Source of the DNA: JANOBJ01 sp031411575
GTDB lineage: Bacteria > Pseudomonadota > Gammaproteobacteria > Burkholderiales > Burkholderiaceae_C
Assembly (NCBI GenBank): GCA_031411575.1
Contig: JANOBJ010000377.1
Location: 1 to 25,638 of the forward strand
Direction of reading: 5' to 3'
DNA length: 25,638 bases
This document shows, in pieces, positions 1 through 8,933 of the stretch (positions are counted from its first letter, which is position 1; every line of letters starts with the position of its first letter). The translations under genes and the position numbers were made by a program. The notes under the pieces are model-generated. The model was not told the origin of the DNA, made no database searches, and saw only the letters and a list, made by a program, of their open reading frames with translations.

Positions 1-426
<426 letters not shown>

Positions 427-434
<8 letters not shown>

Positions 435-2193
435 GGCGCTTCCCCAGATAGGCCGTGACGACTTCGGCGTCCCGCATGACCTCGGCCGCGGGGCCTTCGG
501 CAATCAGCTTGCCGTAGTTGAGCACGGCGATGCGGTCGGTCAGCGCCATCACCGCGTGCATCACGTGCTCGACGAAGACAATGGTGGCGCCGCGCTCGCG
601 GATCTGCCGAATCAGCGCCACGGCTTCGTTGATTTCACCCGGCGTGAGGCCCGACAGCACCTCGTCCAGCAGCACCAGGCGCGGCTGCGCGGCCAGCGCG
701 CGGGCCAGTTCCAGGAACTTGCGCTGGTGCAGGTTCAGGTCGTCGGGCAGCGCGTCGGCGCGCGCCTGCAGGCCAGTGAATTCCAGCCACTTCCAGGCCT
801 CGCGCCGCGCCTGCTTGTGGTCAAGCGCGGCAGCGCCAAACATCGCCACCATCGCCACGTTTTCCAGCACGGTCATGTGGGCGAATGGCCGCGGGATCTG
901 GTAGGTGCGTGCAATGCCCGCATGCGCGATGCGGTGCGCCGGCAAACCGACGAGCAGGCGGCCATCAAACACAATCTCGCCGCCACCGGCCGGGTAGTGA
1001 CCGCTCACCACGTTGATGAAGGTGGATTTTCCCGAACCGTTCGGGCCCAGCAGGCCCAGGATTTCGCCTTCACGCACCTGCAGGTTCACGCTGTCGAGCG
1101 CCTGAACGCCCTTGAACGCCTTGGAGAGCTGGCGCACTTCCAACAGTGGTTTCTGGGCAGTGCGCAGCACGGACACGGTTGAGGGTGGCGGTGCCGCCAC
1201 CAGAGCGGCCCGCTGCGACGCCGGTGGCGCGTCCGCCGCGGGCGGTTGCAACGCCGCGGCGCCCGGCTTGCGCTTGAGGAAGTAGCCCAGGATGCCGTTG
1301 GGCATGAACAGGATCACCGCGATGAGCACGACCCCGACTGCTGCCTTGCCGGCCACGGCGTTGTCGCCCGCCGTGAAAGCGTACAGCAGGCAGGTGATGG
1401 CCGCAGCGCCAACGGCGGGCCCCGCCCAGTGGCGCGTACCGCCCAGTACGCTCATCAGCACCACCGTCAGGGGCACCGTGATGTTGAAGGTCTCGCCGGC
1501 CGTGACGTAAGACACAAACAGTGCATGGATGCCGCCCGCCAGCCCCGCCAGCGCGCAGGAGATGCCGAACGCGAGCAGCTTGTAGCGGAAGGTCGGCACG
1601 CCCATGACTTCGGCCACGTCTTCATCGTCGTGGATGGCAAACAGCCCTGTCCCGAGTTTGGAGCTGTGGATGCGCCAGGCAATCAGCAGCGTGGCCACCG
1701 CCACCACCAGCACGATCAGGTAAATCGACGAGGAGGCGGTGGGCCCAAGTCTTGGGGTGGCCACGCCGGCCAGCGAGACGCCAGGCCCGCCGTCGATCCG
1801 CGTGTTGAGCACGATGGTGCCGACCACAAACGTGACTGCCAGCGTCAACAGCGCAAACAACTCGCCGCGCACAGCCTTGACGCGGAACACCACCGCGCCC
1901 AGTGCCACCCCGAGCAGTGCCGCCATCGCCGCCGCTGCCGGCAGCGTCCAGAGAAACGGCACATTGAGGTTGGCCGCCAGTCCGGCCGAGGTGTACATGC
2001 CGATGCCGAAAAACGCACCGTGCCCGAACGAGAAATAACCCGAGTAACCCGACAGGATGTTCCACGAGAGTGCCAGGATGGCCCAGTGAAAAACCAGGTA
2101 CAGGAAGGACTCGTAGAACGGCGGCAGGCCCAGCCAGGGCACCGTGGCCAGCGCCGCGCCTCCCGCGACAATGGCGAGCATGGTTTTGTTCAT
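427..2193 (-). CDS. Fused LivM permease - LivG ATPase of a LIV-type ABC transporter
   Basis: A 588-residue protein joins an inner-membrane permease to a cytoplasmic ATPase. Residues 1-310 are a LivM-type permease with many hydrophobic helices and the usual SGYFSFGHGAFFGIG motif near 51-65. A proline/alanine-rich linker follows at about 311-347, then a LivG-type ATPase from about 348. The ATPase has Walker A GPNGSGKST at 383-391, Walker B LVLLDE at 506-511 and the H-loop histidine in VEH at 541-543. The signature region reads LNLHQRKFLELARAL near 486-500 in place of a canonical LSGGQ. Fused livMG genes are known in Burkholderiales. The start is 3 nt after the livH stop and the end overlaps livF, so all parts of the importer are co-translated. 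Confidence 0.93.
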
Positions 2194-2196
2194 GGC

Positions 2197-3054
2197 TCAG
2201 GATTTCCCGGGGCGAAACAGCAGCATCACGATCAGCAGGGAGAACGAAACGATGGGCGCCCACGACGGGGACGCCACCGCCATCGTGATGGCTTCGCTCA
2301 CGCCAATGACGATGCCCGCCACCAACGGACCGAGCGCGCTGCCCAACCCGCCCAGCATGACCGCGGCAAACACCACGCCGACCCAGGCGAATATCTGCGA
2401 GGGCGTGAGCGTGAAGGTCAACGCCAGGCAGATGCCGGCCACCCCCGCCAGCGCGGCGCATATTCCCGCCAGCATCAGCGACAGGCCCTTTTGGTTGATG
2501 CCAAAGGCCGCGGCAATCGGCCCGTCTTCAGCCATCGCCCGCAACGCCTTGCCCAGATCGGTGTAGCGCATGGCGGCCCACACGCCCAGCGATATCACCA
2601 CCGCCAGCAGCAGCGTCACGAGTTCGGGCACCGGGACGTACAGCGTGCCGATGGTGAACTTCTGATGGTTGTAGGCCGACTCGAGACGGCGGAAATCTGC
2701 GGTCCAGATCGCCTGGATCGCGCTTTCCATCACCACGGTGATGCCGAAGGTCACCAGCAGTGAATTGAACGGGGTGATCGCAAAGCGCGCCAACGCCCAT
2801 TGCATGGCCACCCCGAACACAAAGAACAGCGGCGGGATGATCAGCAGCGACAGCAGCGGATCGACACGCCAGACCGTTGCCATGTGGTAGCTGAGGTAGG
2901 CGCCCAGGAACACCAGACCGAAGTGCGACAGGTTGATCTGGCGCAGCAAGCCCCAGGTGAGGCCCAGCCCCAAACCGATCAACCCGTACAGGCCGCCGAT
3001 GAAGATGCCGGAGAGGATCGACTGGGCCAGCAGGTTGAAACTGGGAAAGCTCAT
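2197..3054 (-). CDS. livH: LivH-type branched-chain amino acid ABC transporter permease
   Basis: A 285-residue, strongly hydrophobic protein of the LivH permease family, and the inner-membrane partner of the LivM half encoded next. It contains the family's GLYGLIGLGLGLTWGLLR segment near the N-terminus, a cytoplasmic loop of the RYTDLGKALRAMAEDG type (about 165-180) that contacts the ATPase, and a C-terminal LGGLGSALGPLVAGIVIG segment. Length is normal for the family (about 290). It lies 13 nt downstream of the periplasmic binding protein gene and 3 nt upstream of the fused livMG gene. No strong Shine-Dalgarno was seen, consistent with coupling to the gene upstream. Confidence 0.94.
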   Translation of the reverse strand: MSFPSFNLLAQSILSGIFIGGLYGLIGLGLGLTWGLLRQINLSHFGLVFLGAYLSYHMATVWRVDPLLSLLIIPPLFFVFGVAMQWALARFAITPFNSLLVTFGITVVMESAIQAIWTADFRRLESAYNHQKFTIGTLYVPVPELVTLLLAVVISLGVWAAMRYTDLGKALRAMAEDGPIAAAFGINQKGLSLMLAGICAALAGVAGICLALTFTLTPSQIFAWVGVVFAAVMLGGLGSALGPLVAGIVIGVSEAITMAVASPSWAPIVSFSLLIVMLLFRPGKS

Positions 3055-3067
3055 GTGTGCAGTCTGA

Positions 3068-4279
3068 TCACGGCACTTGCAGCTTGGCGCCCGGCGCTGC
3101 GAACTGGGTGGGCCAGACCACGTTCCACTTGCCGTTTTGCACCTGCTTGATCTTCATCAGGTCGTCACCGTAGTTGCCGGGGCCGTCAAAGCGCAGCTTG
3201 CCCTGGATGGTGTCGACGCGGTTGGTCTTGAGCCACTGGCCGATGGCCTTGTCGTCCAGGCTCTTGGCGCCGCGCACGCCCGCTTCCAGGATTTGCCAGG
3301 CCGAGTACGACGCCGCCGCCTGCACCTCGACCGAGGTGTCAGGCAGGCCCGCCTTGGTGGCGCGCTCGTTGAACACCTTGACGAATTCGGCGGCGACCGG
3401 GTTGGCCGTGAACGGCGCATGCTCCTCGAAGATCGTGAGCGACAGCGCGTTCTTGCCGTCGGGCGACTTGGTCATGGGGCCGGGCGCGGGATAGGTGTGA
3501 AAGTGAATCGGCGGCACGTAGTCGATCTTTTTCATCGCGTCCAGCAGCATGTTGCCTTCGAGGGCGATGTCACCCATCCAAACCAGATCGGGCTTGGCAT
3601 CCTTGACGCGCGCGGCGATCGGGCCGAAATCGCGGTTGCCAAAATCCCATTCGAGAAACAGCACCTCCTGCAGGCCACGCTTCTTGGCGACTTCGCGGGC
3701 GCCCAGCGTCATGAAGTGAATCGACGGGAATTTGCTGGTGACAAACGCCACTGTCTTGGGCGGCTTGCCCGAGGCCGCCAGCGCATCAAACACCGAGTTG
3801 GGCACGGTGGTGCCAGGGTCGGCACCGAGCGACCAAGCCGGAAACGCCATCTCATACTTCGACAGTGAGGGAATGCCGAAAGTGTGGTGCACCAGCACCT
3901 TGTTGTAGCGCTGCGCCACGCCCATGGCCGACAGGATGGCGCCGGTGGCATACGGCCCCATCAGCAAATCGACCTTGTCGGAGGTCACCAGCTGTTCATA
4001 CATGGTGCGCGCCAGATCGGGTTTGGACTGGTCGTCCTTGACGATCCATTCGATCTTGCGACCCATCAGACCGCCTTTGGCGTTCAGTTGCTCGACATAG
4101 ATTTCACCCACCAGCTTGTGCGTCATGGCGGTGGCCGAGAGCGGGCCGGTCAACGCCAACGTGCTGCCAATGCGGATGGGCGCGCCGCCAGCCGTCTGGG
4201 CCATGGCTGGCACACCCAGCAAGGCGCTTGCGCCGGCGGCGGCGCCGGCGAGAATCAGGGTTCTGCGGTCGGATTTCAT
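3068..4279 (-). CDS. LIV-type ABC transporter periplasmic substrate-binding protein
   Basis: A 403-residue Peripla_BP_6 (LivJ/AmiC-type) binding protein, the periplasmic receptor of the importer encoded downstream. The start is set by ATG at 4279 with an AGGAG 7 nt upstream; an in-frame upstream extension lacks a ribosome site. The N-terminus carries a twin-arginine-like segment (SDRRTLIL), a hydrophobic stretch and a likely cleavage after AMA at about residue 27, so export by Tat or Sec is plausible. The mature protein opens with IRIGSTLALTGPLS, the family hallmark. Its place in an aromatic catabolic operon suggests that the ligand is an aromatic or ring-cleavage acid, but the sequence does not show this. 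Confidence 0.92.
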   Translation of the reverse strand: MKSDRRTLILAGAAAGASALLGVPAMAQTAGGAPIRIGSTLALTGPLSATAMTHKLVGEIYVEQLNAKGGLMGRKIEWIVKDDQSKPDLARTMYEQLVTSDKVDLLMGPYATGAILSAMGVAQRYNKVLVHHTFGIPSLSKYEMAFPAWSLGADPGTTVPNSVFDALAASGKPPKTVAFVTSKFPSIHFMTLGAREVAKKRGLQEVLFLEWDFGNRDFGPIAARVKDAKPDLVWMGDIALEGNMLLDAMKKIDYVPPIHFHTYPAPGPMTKSPDGKNALSLTIFEEHAPFTANPVAAEFVKVFNERATKAGLPDTSVEVQAAASYSAWQILEAGVRGAKSLDDKAIGQWLKTNRVDTIQGKLRFDGPGNYGDDLMKIKQVQNGKWNVVWPTQFAAPGAKLQVP

Positions 4280-4332
4280 GGTGGGTCTCCTGGTCGTTGT
4301 GATGGGGTGGCAGAAACGGTAAACAGGGTGGC

Positions 4333-5502
4333 TCAGGTCGTTGGAGGATCCAGCTCCGCGGGACTGGCCCGGGGCCGCCAACCGCCGCGCAGTTCGGCGT
4401 TGTGCTCGCCCAGCAGCGGCGGCGCAGTAACCTCTAGCGCGCGCTCGCCGTCAAACGACACCGGCGAGCGCACGGTGCGAAAGCTGCCGAGCGTTGGGTG
4501 CTGAGCCTCGATGAACAACTGCAGGTGCTGCGCCTGGGGGTCGTGGGGCACTTCATCCGTGGTGTACATCGGCGCGTACGGGACGTCGCGGGCTTCGAGC
4601 CGGCGGCACCATTCGGCGCGATCGCGCTCGCGGAAAATGCCGCCCAGCACGCCAATCAGCGTTTCCTGGTGCTCGATGCGGGCCTGTCGGCTGGCAAAGC
4701 GCGGATCGTCAAACAGCGTGGGGCGTTCCATCGCCTGGGCCAGGCCCTGCCAGAACTTTTCAGGCGAGGACATGTGCAGCGCGATCCATTTGCCGTCGGC
4801 GCATTCGAGCACGTACGACTGCGAGACGCTGGGCCGGCTGTACGGCCCCATGACTTCGCCTGCCGAAAACAGGTGAGTGAAGGCATCGAGGTTGAAATGC
4901 GTCATGGCTTCGAACATCGAGACTTCGACGCGCCGGCCCAGCCCTGTGCGATGGCGCTCGTGCAGCGCGCCCAGGATGCCGTAGGCCGCGTAGTAACCGG
5001 TCAACGCATCGGCAATGGCAGGGCCTACCACGCGTGGATTTTCGGGGTTGACCAGCAGGCGCAGGAAGCCGCCGGCGGCCTGTGCCACGGTGTCGTAGCT
5101 AGGCCGGTGCGCAGCAGGGCCTGTCGGCCCAAATCCGCTGATTGCGCAGTAGATCAGGCGTGGATTGAGCGCGCGCAGACGTTCCTCGGAAGCACCAATC
5201 TGGTCGGCGACACCGGGCCGGAAATTCTGGATGTAGACATCGGCGTCGCGGATCAGCGCGTCGAACTGTGCAAGGTCATCGACCAGCCGGGTGTCCAGTT
5301 CGATGCTGCGCTTGTTGCGGTTGTAGGTCTGGAAATGCGGGCTGTACAAGCCGCCCTTGAAAGCGCGAAACGGATCGCCGCTGCCCGGCAACTCGACCTT
5401 GGCGACATCGGCACCCAGATCAGCCAGCAGCATGGAAGCCGCCGGTCCGGTGATGAAGGTGCCGTGCTCGACCACACGTACGTCCTGAAGTACTTGGGCC
5501 AT
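4333..5502 (-). CDS. CaiB/BaiF (class III) CoA-transferase
   Basis: A 389-residue class III CoA-transferase, which moves CoA from one acyl-CoA to another carboxylate through an aspartyl anhydride. The N-terminal VVEHGTFITGPAASMLLADLGAD segment and the NRNKRSIELD motif are typical. Asp165, in GPAIADALTGYYAA, aligns with the catalytic aspartate of formyl-CoA transferase. The ATG at 5502 is preferred, with GAGGAG about 10 nt upstream; a TTG six codons earlier overlaps the previous stop. The preceding gene encodes a citrate-synthase-like lyase, so the pair probably activates a 3-hydroxy or tricarboxylic-type acid to its CoA ester and then cleaves it. The true substrate cannot be read from the sequence. 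Alpha-methylacyl-CoA racemase is a less likely alternative within the same fold. Confidence 0.9.
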   Translation of the reverse strand: MAQVLQDVRVVEHGTFITGPAASMLLADLGADVAKVELPGSGDPFRAFKGGLYSPHFQTYNRNKRSIELDTRLVDDLAQFDALIRDADVYIQNFRPGVADQIGASEERLRALNPRLIYCAISGFGPTGPAAHRPSYDTVAQAAGGFLRLLVNPENPRVVGPAIADALTGYYAAYGILGALHERHRTGLGRRVEVSMFEAMTHFNLDAFTHLFSAGEVMGPYSRPSVSQSYVLECADGKWIALHMSSPEKFWQGLAQAMERPTLFDDPRFASRQARIEHQETLIGVLGGIFRERDRAEWCRRLEARDVPYAPMYTTDEVPHDPQAQHLQLFIEAQHPTLGSFRTVRSPVSFDGERALEVTAPPLLGEHNAELRGGWRPRASPAELDPPTT

Positions 5503-5516
5503 GTTCGGCTGGCTCC

Positions 5517-6332
5517 TCAACCCGCGCTGGCGAGCGAACCAAAGCCGGGCGGCACCTCGCCCGTGTACTGCTGCTCGCGCGTGGCCTGGTACGACAGGGC
5601 GAAGCCGATGGGCTCGACCAGTTCTTCGCTCAGGTGTGCGATCAGCCCGGCGGTGCGCGCCAGCATGGGTACGCCCTTGAGCGCGTTGAGCGGGAAGCCC
5701 ACGCCCAGCAGCACCGCAGGAATAGCGGCCGAGACGTTGAGCTTGAGATCCTTGCCCACCACGTCGGGAATGACCGCCTCCACCGCTTCGGCAATCTGCA
5801 CGAAGCGCTGCCCTGCGCCGGCCCTGGCCGACACCTCGAACAACTTCGATACACGCGGGTCGCGGTCCTTGTGCAGGGGGTGGCCGTAGCCGGGGATGGC
5901 CTGGCGCCGGGTGTGCAGATCTGTCACCGCCGCCCGGGCGGCCGCCAGCACATCACCGGTTGGACCCGCCGCCTCGTCGATCTGCGCGAACAGCCGGCCG
6001 GCGGTTTCGGAGGCACCCAGAATGACCGAGCCGCAGCCCAGGATGCCGGCAGCCACGGCGCCCTGCATCGCGTCGGGCGCGGCGGCCAGGGTCATGCGGG
6101 CAGCCTGCACGCTGGGCACCAGACCGTGCTCGGCAATCGCCACCAGGGTGGCGTTGAGCACGGCGCTGGTGGTCCCATCCGCACGCCGGCCCGTCAGCAG
6201 GAGGAAGAAGTAATCGGCGAATCCGATCTGGCCGATCAAGTCTTGGGCCAGGTCTGCGCCGCGGACCACAATGGTGTGCTCGTCCGACGTACAGATGGCG
6301 GAATGGGGGATCGTGGCCTTGCCAATTTTCAA
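5517..6332 (-). CDS. Citrate synthase-like protein (citryl-CoA lyase type)
   Basis: A 271-residue short member of the citrate synthase superfamily, of the type usually called citryl-CoA lyase, which cleaves or forms a C-C bond at an acyl-CoA. It keeps the two active-site histidine regions: His69 in AEHGLVPSVQAAR and His151 in GYGHPLHKDRDPR. In the segment that normally carries the catalytic aspartate (NVD), this protein reads NVS, with Ser201. The start is TTG, supported by AGGAG 6 nt upstream. It lies 29 nt after a dioxygenase gene and 14 nt before the CoA-transferase, so a joint CoA-activation and cleavage step on a ring-fission product is a reasonable inference. Whether it is catalytically a lyase is uncertain. 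Confidence 0.82.
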   Translation of the reverse strand: MKIGKATIPHSAICTSDEHTIVVRGADLAQDLIGQIGFADYFFLLLTGRRADGTTSAVLNATLVAIAEHGLVPSVQAARMTLAAAPDAMQGAVAAGILGCGSVILGASETAGRLFAQIDEAAGPTGDVLAAARAAVTDLHTRRQAIPGYGHPLHKDRDPRVSKLFEVSARAGAGQRFVQIAEAVEAVIPDVVGKDLKLNVSAAIPAVLLGVGFPLNALKGVPMLARTAGLIAHLSEELVEPIGFALSYQATREQQYTGEVPPGFGSLASAG

Positions 6333-6361
6333 GAGTTTCTCCTGGTGAACACGCGCCGACT

Positions 6362-7261
6362 TCAGGCGGTGGGAACTAGCTTGAAGTTGTAGCCAGCGGT
6401 GTAGAAGGGTTTATCCATCGCGCGGCCGTCCGGCGCGGTGCCGGCTGGGTGCTTCGCGTAGTCCACGATCAGGCTGTTGCGCACGCCGAACACCGCGTCT
6501 GAGTTGAGGTAAGGGCTGTCGCTCACAAACAGGTGGGTGGTCAGCCGCTGGTAGCCCGGTGCATAGACCATCATGTGGATATGCCCAGGGCGGTTCGGGT
6601 GCCGCCCCATGCCGCGCAGCATGTCGCCCACCGGGCCATCGTCGGGCACCGGATAGAACGTGGGCTTGATGGACCAGAAGCGGTACTGACCTTGCGCATC
6701 GGTGCGAAATCGAGCGCGCAGACGCATGCCCGCGTCCTCACCCATCTGCATGTCGTACACGCCATTGCCGTCACCGGACCAGACGTCCACGCAGCAATCG
6801 GCGATCGGCTTGCCGCTGGTGTCGGTCACGCGACCGCTGTAGTAGACCGGTTCACCCGCCACGTCGTGGCCGATATCACTGCCCAGCGCGAGTTCGGGCG
6901 AGCCTTCCCAGTAGAACGGCCCCTGCACCGTGGCCTCGGTGGGTCGCGCAGCACCGGCCGCAACCAAGGCCTGCAAAGCGCGCGCACCTTTCATCTGCTC
7001 AACCGCCACCACCAGCATGGAGATGCCCAGGGTGTCGGACAGCAGGATGAACTCTTGCCGTTTCTCGTCGCACTTCTTGCCGGTGGCGGTGAGGAACTGG
7101 ATGCCGGCCATCCACTCTTCCGGCGTCAGCTCGACCTCCTGCACGAAAGCGTGGGCGTGCTTGATCAGCGCCCCCATTACTTGCTTGAAGCGCAGATTCG
7201 GGCTATCGGCCATCCGGTCGATCACGGCCTGCGCCAGATCGTTCGCTTCGAGTTGCGCCAT
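6362..7261 (-). CDS. Intradiol ring-cleavage dioxygenase, hydroxyquinol 1,2-dioxygenase-like (copy 1)
   Basis: A 299-residue non-haem Fe(III) intradiol dioxygenase. The N-terminal dimerisation domain (about 1-100) has the KCDEKRQEFILLSDTLGISM block typical of hydroxyquinol and chlorocatechol 1,2-dioxygenases. The catalytic domain supplies all four iron ligands: Tyr169 (GVYDMQ), Tyr203 (TFYPVPDDGPVG), His227 and His229 (RPGHIHM). The predicted reaction is hydroxyquinol (or a substituted form) plus O2 to maleylacetate. The start is ATG at 7261 with GGAG upstream. It follows the nitroreductase gene by 46 nt, an order reminiscent of hadB/hadC and tcpB/tcpC in chlorophenol degraders. It is a paralogue of the dioxygenase ending at 10241. 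Catechol as substrate is possible but less likely. Confidence 0.92.
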   Translation of the reverse strand: MAQLEANDLAQAVIDRMADSPNLRFKQVMGALIKHAHAFVQEVELTPEEWMAGIQFLTATGKKCDEKRQEFILLSDTLGISMLVVAVEQMKGARALQALVAAGAARPTEATVQGPFYWEGSPELALGSDIGHDVAGEPVYYSGRVTDTSGKPIADCCVDVWSGDGNGVYDMQMGEDAGMRLRARFRTDAQGQYRFWSIKPTFYPVPDDGPVGDMLRGMGRHPNRPGHIHMMVYAPGYQRLTTHLFVSDSPYLNSDAVFGVRNSLIVDYAKHPAGTAPDGRAMDKPFYTAGYNFKLVPTA

Positions 7262-7307
7262 GTCGTGTCTCCAGTGGTGCGTGGGTGTCGATTGACGGCT
7301 ACGGTGC

Positions 7308-7934
7308 CTACAGCACGCTGCAGGCCTGCTCGAACGAGAGGCGCGGGTTGCGATCAAACAGCTTGCTGTCGTCGCCGTAGCCGAGGTTGATGAGAAAGTT
7401 GGCCTGCAGGCGGCCGTCTGCAAAGAATTCGGCGTTCACCTTGGCAAGGTCCACCCCGCTCATCGGCCCGCAATCCAGTCCCAGTGCGCGCGCCGCAACC
7501 ATGAAATACGCCCCGCCCAGCGTACCGTTGCGCGTGGCCGTGGCCTGCGCGAGGCCGGGGTTGCCTTCGAAATTTTCCTTGGCGCCGGGCTTGTGCCAGA
7601 TCTCGGGCATGTGCTCATAAAAGCGGGTGTCAGTGGCGACAATGACCGTCACGGGCGCAGTGCGCGTCTTGTCCAGATTGCCCGGCGACATCGCGGGCAG
7701 TAGGCGTTCGCGCGATGCGGTCGACATCAGGAACACATAGCGCGTCGGCTGCGTGTTCATGGAGGTCGCACCCATCCGGGCGATGTCATAGACCTCGCGC
7801 AGCAACGCCAGTGGCACCGGCTTGTCCAGAAAACCATTGGCCGTTCTGGCGCTGTGAAAGAGCTGATTCAGGCTGTCCTGGGCAATGCGCATGGGAAGTG
7901 AAGGTGGGTTGGAAGAGATAAAGGAGCTGGTCAT
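7308..7934 (-). CDS. Nitroreductase family protein, RutE/HadB type
   Basis: A 208-residue FMN-dependent nitroreductase-fold protein that closely follows E. coli RutE (malonic semialdehyde reductase): GATSMNTQPTRYVF, MSPGNLDKTRTAPVTVIVA, GLDCGPMSGVD, FLINLGYGDDSKL and RLSFEQAC all match as I recall that family. The same family includes HadB and TcpB of trichlorophenol clusters, which are proposed to reduce (chloro)quinones to hydroxyquinols. Beside two hydroxyquinol-type dioxygenases this quinone-reductase role is the more attractive one, but it is inferred. The ATG at 7934 overlaps the upstream stop as ATGA, which suggests coupling. An internal ATG at 7892 would give a 194-residue product, closer to RutE length, but has no visible Shine-Dalgarno. 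Confidence 0.9.
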   Translation of the reverse strand: MTSSFISSNPPSLPMRIAQDSLNQLFHSARTANGFLDKPVPLALLREVYDIARMGATSMNTQPTRYVFLMSTASRERLLPAMSPGNLDKTRTAPVTVIVATDTRFYEHMPEIWHKPGAKENFEGNPGLAQATATRNGTLGGAYFMVAARALGLDCGPMSGVDLAKVNAEFFADGRLQANFLINLGYGDDSKLFDRNPRLSFEQACSVL

Positions 7935-8914
7935 TCCGGCTTGATGTCCAGCTCGCGGACCAGCCGCGACCAGCGTTCAACGTCACGCCTGACCAGCGCG
8001 CGCGTCTCGCCGTCCGACAGTGCCAGCGGCTTCCCACCGGCCTTGCGGAAAATGTCGGTCACCTCGGCGGAGGCGATCACGCGCGCAAGCTCGGCGCGCA
8101 GCCGGTCCTGGATGGCGGCAGGGGTCTTGGCAGGCGCAAACAGGCCAAACCACGATTCGAGTTCGAGCTTCGCCACGCCGGTTTCTGTGATGGTAGGAAC
8201 GTCCGGATGGTTGGCCAGCCGTCCACCGCCTGAAACCGCGATGGCGCGAACGGTACCCGCATCAATCTGGATGCGCGCGGTGGAGGACAGATCAAAAAAC
8301 AGGTCCACGCGCCCACCAATCAGGTCCTGGTAGGCCGGTTGCGCGCCACGGTAGGGGATATGCGACAGCTCCACACCTGCCAGGTGCCACAGCGCCGCGG
8401 CAATCACGTGCTGGCCCGAGCCGTTGCCCGCAGAGGCATAGGTGATTTTGACCGGGTTGGCCTTGGCATGGGCCACCAGGTCACGGAGTGAGGTGAACGG
8501 CAGATCCTTGCGCCCGATCAAGGTGTAGCTGTACGCCACCGCCAGGCCCAATGGTTCGAAGTCACGCAGGCTGTCGTACGACAGGTTGCGGTACAGGCCC
8601 ATGTTGAGCGCCAGATTGGAAATGGAACCGGTCAACAGCGTGTAGCCGTCGGGCGCTGCCTTGGCAGCCAGATCGGTACCCACCAGGGTGCCAGAACCAG
8701 GACGGTTTTCCACCACCACGCTCTGCCCCAATTGGCGGCCCAGGCGCTCGGCCAGTACCCGCGTGACGAAATCGAAGCCACCTCCCGGAGGCTGCGGCAC
8801 GATCACGCGCAATGCCTTGTCGGGATAGGCGCCCTGCGCCAGTATCGGACCGGCAACACACAGCGCAAGGGCGCCGGCCAGCGCAGTGCGACGGGTGGGC
8901 ATGGCAGCGGTCAT
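7931..8914 (-). CDS. Orphan tripartite tricarboxylate transporter substrate-binding protein (Bug/TctC family), copy 1
   Basis: A 327-residue periplasmic binding protein of the Bug/TctC family. It has a signal peptide (TRRTALAGALALCVAGPILAQ), then YPDKALRVIVPQPPGGGFDF, the family's ligand-binding opening, and the VVENRPGSGTLVGTD block. No TctA or TctB membrane subunit lies nearby, so it is an orphan receptor, as is common in Burkholderiales, where such proteins may sense or scavenge small carboxylates and aromatic acids. The ATG at 8914 lies 19 nt after the NTF2-like gene; a second ATG four codons later is also possible. Its stop overlaps the nitroreductase start by 4 nt. The ligand is unknown. 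Confidence 0.92.
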   Translation of the reverse strand: MTAAMPTRRTALAGALALCVAGPILAQGAYPDKALRVIVPQPPGGGFDFVTRVLAERLGRQLGQSVVVENRPGSGTLVGTDLAAKAAPDGYTLLTGSISNLALNMGLYRNLSYDSLRDFEPLGLAVAYSYTLIGRKDLPFTSLRDLVAHAKANPVKITYASAGNGSGQHVIAAALWHLAGVELSHIPYRGAQPAYQDLIGGRVDLFFDLSSTARIQIDAGTVRAIAVSGGGRLANHPDVPTITETGVAKLELESWFGLFAPAKTPAAIQDRLRAELARVIASAEVTDIFRKAGGKPLALSDGETRALVRRDVERWSRLVRELDIKPE

Positions 8915-8933
8915 GAGGCGGGTCCCAGAGTGA

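Noticed and set aside
1246..2763. Long plus-strand open frame (505 codons) opposite livMG and livH
   Set aside because: Composition is dominated by Arg, His, Gln and Gly with no domain, and it lies antisense to genes with clear motifs; it is a GC-rich shadow frame. The same applies to plus-strand frames near 4498-5889, 18326-19903 and 19900-21363 and the minus-strand frame at 23806-25302.
7892..7934. Alternative nitroreductase start at 7892
   Set aside because: It gives a length closer to RutE but has no ribosome site, whereas ATG at 7934 overlaps the upstream stop as ATGA; not excluded.
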